Source: Xylanibacter ruminicola (GTDB lineage: Bacteria; Bacteroidota; Bacteroidia; Bacteroidales; Bacteroidaceae). Taken from it: a stretch of DNA of 64,000 bases. Both the position numbers and the translations under genes were made by a program. The DNA is taken from NCBI RefSeq assembly GCF_900107775.1, contig NZ_FNRF01000003.1, positions 310,001-374,000 of the forward strand, in the 5' to 3' direction. Numbering within the stretch: the first letter of the stretch is position 1; each line of letters begins with the position of its first letter. The notes below the pieces were generated by a model. The model was not told the origin of the DNA, searched no databases, and worked only from the letters and a program-made list of their open reading frames with translations. Shown here piece by piece: positions 60,585 to 64,000 of this stretch.

Positions 60585-62262
60585 GCAGAACGTAAACATA
60601 CTGACAAGTTTGTTGGTAGAACATGGCGTTAGATACGCAGTGGTTTGTCCTGGTAGTCGTAATTCGGCTATTGTACACAACCTGAATGAGTGTCCAGATA
60701 TCGAGTGCTATCCAGTTACAGATGAACGCAGTGCGGGATTCTATGCTTTAGGTATCGCACAGGTGGTTCATCGCCCCGTAGTCGTATGTGTAACCAGTGG
60801 TACGGCTTTGTTGAACGTAGCCCCAGCAGTGGCCGAGGCTTATTATCAGCATATGCCATTGGTGGTGATATCTGCCGATCGTCCTACACAATGGATCGAT
60901 CAGTTGGATGGGCAGACGCTACCTCAGCCCGATGCTTTGGGGCGCTTTGTAAAAAAGGCTGTTAATCTGCCCGAGGTGTATGACGATGAGTTGCATTGGT
61001 ACTGCAACCGCCTGGTTAACGAGGCCATGAACGAGACACGCCATCATGGTTGTGGTCCTGTACACATCAACGTGCCTATCTCCGAGCCTCTGTTCGAGTA
61101 TAATGTCGAAGAGTTGCCCAAGGAGCGTGTCATCCAGTTGCTCACGCCACGTAGCAATGCGGCTTTGATATCGTTAGAGTGCGCAGGCCAGTTTGCCGAG
61201 GCCAAGAAACCCATGGTGGTTATTGGTCAGATGTCTACCGAAGACCTGATTCCTCAGGAACTGTTCATGCTCTCGCAGTGTGCTGTGGTGGTACATGAGG
61301 CGCTGAGTGTGGGTAGGGGTGGCACCAATTTCGATGAGGTGATACATGTGCTGGGCGACAATCCCGCTTACCAACCCGACTTTGTGCTTTACTTAGGCGA
61401 TACGCTGGTTAGCAAACGTATCAAGAAATGGTTGCGTGGCCTGAAGAATTGTCATATCTGGGCTGTTACCGAGGATGGTAGCATTCATGATACCTCTATG
61501 CAGTTGTATGGTGTGATTGAGGGTAGTCCTGCCGATGTGATCGAGGATCTGGTGAACGCCATCAAGTTCAAGGCCATCAGTTCTACTGCTACCTTTAAAG
61601 CCCGATGGGATCAGGCCACCCGACTGGCAGCTTATCGTGCCATGAAGTTCGAACCCGAGTATTCGCAGATGGCTGCTGTCAAGTATCTGGAGGATAAACT
61701 GGGCAAGGCCATCTATCGCTATATCCATTATGGCAACAGCAGTCCTATTCGTTTTGCCAATCTCTTTGCCAAGCACTATGTGTTCTGTAACCGTGGTGTG
61801 AATGGTATCGAGGGTTCACTATCTACAGCTGCAGGCTGCTCGATAGTTACTGGCGACGAGAAGGTATTGTGCATATTGGGTGATCTGAGTTTCTTCTACG
61901 ATCAGAATGCCCTGTGGAATCAGAACCTGAATGGCAACCTGCATATTGTGGTGCTGAACAATGGTAAGGGCGGTATCTTTAACATGCTGAAGGGTCTGGA
62001 GCAGAGTCCTGTTCGTGATAGTTTCATTTCGGGTGCGCATCACACCACGGCCCAGGGCATCTGTAAGCAGAACAATATCCGTTATATGAAGGCCACCAAT
62101 ATGGAGGAGATGCAGCAGTGTGTCGACACTTTATTAAATAAGAAATCTACTCGTCCTGTATTGCTCGAGATATTTACCGATGCCGATGAGGACGAGCGTG
62201 TTGTAAAAACATATTATCAAATTTTGAAAAATGAGAAACTGGCAAACGATAAGAGAGTTTAA
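60571..62262 (+). CDS. menD: 2-succinyl-5-enolpyruvyl-6-hydroxy-3-cyclohexene-1-carboxylate synthase
   Basis: A 563-residue thiamine-diphosphate enzyme joining isochorismate and 2-oxoglutarate. The N-terminal part has [14 protein letters not shown] and [14 protein letters not shown] (catalytic Glu), [18 protein letters not shown] and [15 protein letters not shown]. The C-terminal thiamine-diphosphate domain has [16 protein letters not shown] and [13 protein letters not shown] with [10 protein letters not shown]. It overlaps menF at the 5' end and menB by 32 bases at the 3' end. Confidence 0.95.
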   Translation: MYSSKQNVNILTSLLVEHGVRYAVVCPGSRNSAIVHNLNECPDIECYPVTDERSAGFYALGIAQVVHRPVVVCVTSGTALLNVAPAVAEAYYQHMPLVVISADRPTQWIDQLDGQTLPQPDALGRFVKKAVNLPEVYDDELHWYCNRLVNEAMNETRHHGCGPVHINVPISEPLFEYNVEELPKERVIQLLTPRSNAALISLECAGQFAEAKKPMVVIGQMSTEDLIPQELFMLSQCAVVVHEALSVGRGGTNFDEVIHVLGDNPAYQPDFVLYLGDTLVSKRIKKWLRGLKNCHIWAVTEDGSIHDTSMQLYGVIEGSPADVIEDLVNAIKFKAISSTATFKARWDQATRLAAYRAMKFEPEYSQMAAVKYLEDKLGKAIYRYIHYGNSSPIRFANLFAKHYVFCNRGVNGIEGSLSTAAGCSIVTGDEKVLCILGDLSFFYDQNALWNQNLNGNLHIVVLNNGKGGIFNMLKGLEQSPVRDSFISGAHHTTAQGICKQNNIRYMKATNMEEMQQCVDTLLNKKSTRPVLLEIFTDADEDERVVKTYYQILKNEKLANDKRV

Positions 62263-63082
62263 GGAGATTTTGTTTGAGGAGTATAATGGTATCGCCAAGA
62301 TTACCATTAATCGTCCGCGCTATCGCAATGCCTTCACCCCCAAGACCACTTGGGAGCTGAGTCAGGCTTTTGCTATGTGTCGTGAGATGCAGGATATCAG
62401 TGTGGTATTGTTGACTGGTGCCATGAGCGAGGTGCCTGAGGGTAAGACTCTGGCCGATGTGAAGCATGCTTTCTGCTCTGGTGGCGATATGCACGTAAAG
62501 GGTCGTGGAGGCTATGTGGATGAAGAGGGTGTGCCCCGTTTGAGCGTGCTCGATGTGCAGATGCAGATTCGCAGACTGCCCAAACCAGTTATTGCGATGG
62601 TAAATGGTTATGCCATTGGTGGTGGACATGTGCTGCACCTGGTTTGTGACCTGACGATTGCCTCTGAGAATGCTATCTTTGGTCAGACTGGTCCTAAGGT
62701 TGGTTCGTTCGATGCTGGTTTTGGTTCGTCGTACCTGGCACGTATCGTGGGTCAGAAGAAGGCGCGTGAGATTTGGTTCCTCTGTCGCCAGTACACAGCC
62801 AAGGAGGCCGAAGAGATGGGTATGGTAAACAAGGTGGTGCCTATCGAGCGCCTGGAGGACGAGTGCGTAGAGTGGGCTGAGATTATGATGGAACGTTCGC
62901 CCTTGGCCCTGCGTATGATCAAGGCTGGACTGAATGCCGAGTTGGATGGTCAGGCTGGTATCCAGGAGTTGGCAGGCGATTGCACCATGCTGTACTACTT
63001 CCTGGATGAGGCTCAGGAGGGTGGCAAGGCTTTCCTTGAAAAGCGCAAGCCCAACTTCAAAAAATACCCCAAAATGCCATGA
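62231..63082 (+). CDS. menB: 1,4-dihydroxy-2-naphthoyl-CoA synthase
   Basis: A 283-residue crotonase-family enzyme that closes the naphthalene ring from succinylbenzoyl-CoA. Typical blocks are [30 protein letters not shown], the oxyanion region [21 protein letters not shown] and [21 protein letters not shown], with Asp in the SFDAG motif. The start is placed inside the menD end because [20 protein letters not shown] matches known N-termini. Confidence 0.96.
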   Translation: MRNWQTIREFKEILFEEYNGIAKITINRPRYRNAFTPKTTWELSQAFAMCREMQDISVVLLTGAMSEVPEGKTLADVKHAFCSGGDMHVKGRGGYVDEEGVPRLSVLDVQMQIRRLPKPVIAMVNGYAIGGGHVLHLVCDLTIASENAIFGQTGPKVGSFDAGFGSSYLARIVGQKKAREIWFLCRQYTAKEAEEMGMVNKVVPIERLEDECVEWAEIMMERSPLALRMIKAGLNAELDGQAGIQELAGDCTMLYYFLDEAQEGGKAFLEKRKPNFKKYPKMP

Positions 63083-64000
63083 TGTTTGAAATAGAAAAAA
63101 AGATATTGCATTTTAAACAACCCGCGGGGACTTCTCGCGGGGTTTATTTAACCCGCAAGCTGTGGTTGGTTCATCTGAGTGATGGCGATAAGCATGGCGT
63201 GGGTGAGTGTGCACCGTTGCCCGATTTGAGTTGCGATGCGATGCCTGATGAGCAGTATGAGACCAAACTGAATGAATTTTGTGAGGCATTCTGCGCCAAG
63301 GGCGAGATAGATTACGATGCCCTGCGCGATTATCCTTCGATGCTGTTCGGATTGGAAACAGCCTGGCTGAATCTGCAGAAAGGCGAAAAACTCTTCGATA
63401 CCGCTTTTGCCCGTGGCGAGGTGGGCATCCCCATCAACGGTCTGGTGTGGATGGGCAACTACGAGGAGATGCTTCAGCGTATGGAGGAGAAGCTGAAATT
63501 GGGCTTCCGTTGTGTCAAGCTGAAGATTGGTGCTATCGACTTTGAGAAGGAGTTTGATTTGGTGAAACGTATCCGCGATCGCTTCTCGCATCACGAGGTG
63601 GAGCTCCGACTGGATGCCAATGGTGGCTTTACTTATGATGAGGCGCTGTATAAACTCGAACTCCTGTCGCAATACAATATCCATTCTATCGAGCAACCCA
63701 TCAAACAAGGTCAATGGGCTTATATGGCCGAACTCTGCAGGGAGTCGCCTCTGCCTATCGCCCTCGACGAGGAGTTGATAGGTGTGAACGATGCTGAGAT
63801 GAAACGTCACATGCTCGAGATTATCAAGCCCCGTTATATCATCCTCAAGCCCTCGTTGCATGGAGGCATGATGGGCAGTAAGGAGTGGATTGATATTGCT
63901 AGCAGTCTGCATATCGGCTCGTGGATTACCTCGGCTCTCGAGAGTAATATCGGCTTGAATGCCATTGCCCAGTTTGCTTCGAGTGTGTATGGCGACGATA
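63082..64000 (+). CDS. menC: o-Succinylbenzoate synthase (3' end outside window)
   Basis: A frame open to the window end, about 306 codons visible. It is an enolase-superfamily enzyme. The N-terminus FEIEKKILHFKQPAGTSRGV is followed by VGECAPLPDLSCDAM. The catalytic Lys lies in RCVKLKIGAIDFEKEF and metal ligands in ELRLDANGGFTYDEAL, SIEQPI and IALDEELIG; the second catalytic Lys lies in IILKPSLHGG. It dehydrates SHCHC to o-succinylbenzoate. The start overlaps the menB stop (ATG at 63079 or 63082). Confidence 0.93.
   Translation, partial: MFEIEKKILHFKQPAGTSRGVYLTRKLWLVHLSDGDKHGVGECAPLPDLSCDAMPDEQYETKLNEFCEAFCAKGEIDYDALRDYPSMLFGLETAWLNLQKGEKLFDTAFARGEVGIPINGLVWMGNYEEMLQRMEEKLKLGFRCVKLKIGAIDFEKEFDLVKRIRDRFSHHEVELRLDANGGFTYDEALYKLELLSQYNIHSIEQPIKQGQWAYMAELCRESPLPIALDEELIGVNDAEMKRHMLEIIKPRYIILKPSLHGGMMGSKEWIDIASSLHIGSWITSALESNIGLNAIAQFASSVYGDD

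Noticed and set aside
1..64000. tRNA, rRNA, CRISPR array, replication origin or integrase
   Set aside because: None was recognised on either strand by reading. A tRNAscan-SE or Infernal run would be needed to exclude them formally.

Overview
The window reads as a chromosome segment from a member of the Bacteroidales, most likely Prevotellaceae. The grounds are: promoters of the Bacteroidetes type (a -7 box TAnnTTTG just upstream of many genes); a lack of Shine-Dalgarno sequences; a GldH lipoprotein beside a RicT/PSP1 protein; a complex I operon with a fused nuoCD and no nuoEFG; a mannan-utilisation set laid out like that of Bacteroides fragilis; and a menaquinone operon. Genus and species cannot be fixed from the sequence alone.

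Accessory region, 1-15450. The first 8.3 kb is AT-rich and all on the + strand. It begins with a four-gene operon with overlapping stops and starts: a histidine kinase with a MORC/Hsp90-like N-terminal part (cut by the window edge), a receiver protein with a long unassigned C-terminal region, an unassigned protein, and an Eco57I/TaqI-like N6-adenine DNA methylase without a visible nuclease. This is the best candidate for an undescribed system, probably antiphage or restriction-like. A Cys-rich methyltransferase-like protein, a DUF1848 radical-SAM-type protein with an extra C-terminal domain and an HExxH protein follow. Then come a deletion pseudogene of an AlbA_2-type protein, a REP-associated transposase between inverted REP copies, small hypothetical genes, a toxin/Panacea-type antitoxin pair, superoxide dismutase, a Fic protein and an FMN reductase. 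SOD and Fic carry the same inverted-repeat operator in the same place relative to their promoters.

Catabolic region, 15500-23600. The genes are a secreted esterase-GH26 mannanase fusion, a GH130 mannosylglucose phosphorylase, a GPH-type sugar symporter and a mannobiose 2-epimerase. Together they would cut mannan to mannobiose, import it, epimerise it and phosphorolyse it. A duplicated 90-bp promoter element controls the mannanase and the phosphorylase operon separately. A PafA-like phosphatase follows.

Core region, 23650-64000. It holds nuoA-B-CD-H-I-J-K-L-M-N; a possible small RNA; asnA; a lipoprotein gene; a purH reduced to the IMP cyclohydrolase domain; mreB-mreC-mreD-mrdA-rodA; a minus-strand gldH-ricT-holB-metF cluster; a BASS-type transporter; an AraC-type regulator; glycerate kinase; a membrane-bound nucleotide-sugar dehydratase; a flavodiiron protein with an MGMT-type protein; alkD-like, gpsA and lysS; three tandem ROK-family genes; and menI-like, menF, menD, menB and menC (cut by the window end). 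Complex I and the menaquinone genes belong to the same anaerobic respiratory chain. No rRNA, tRNA or CRISPR array was recognised.
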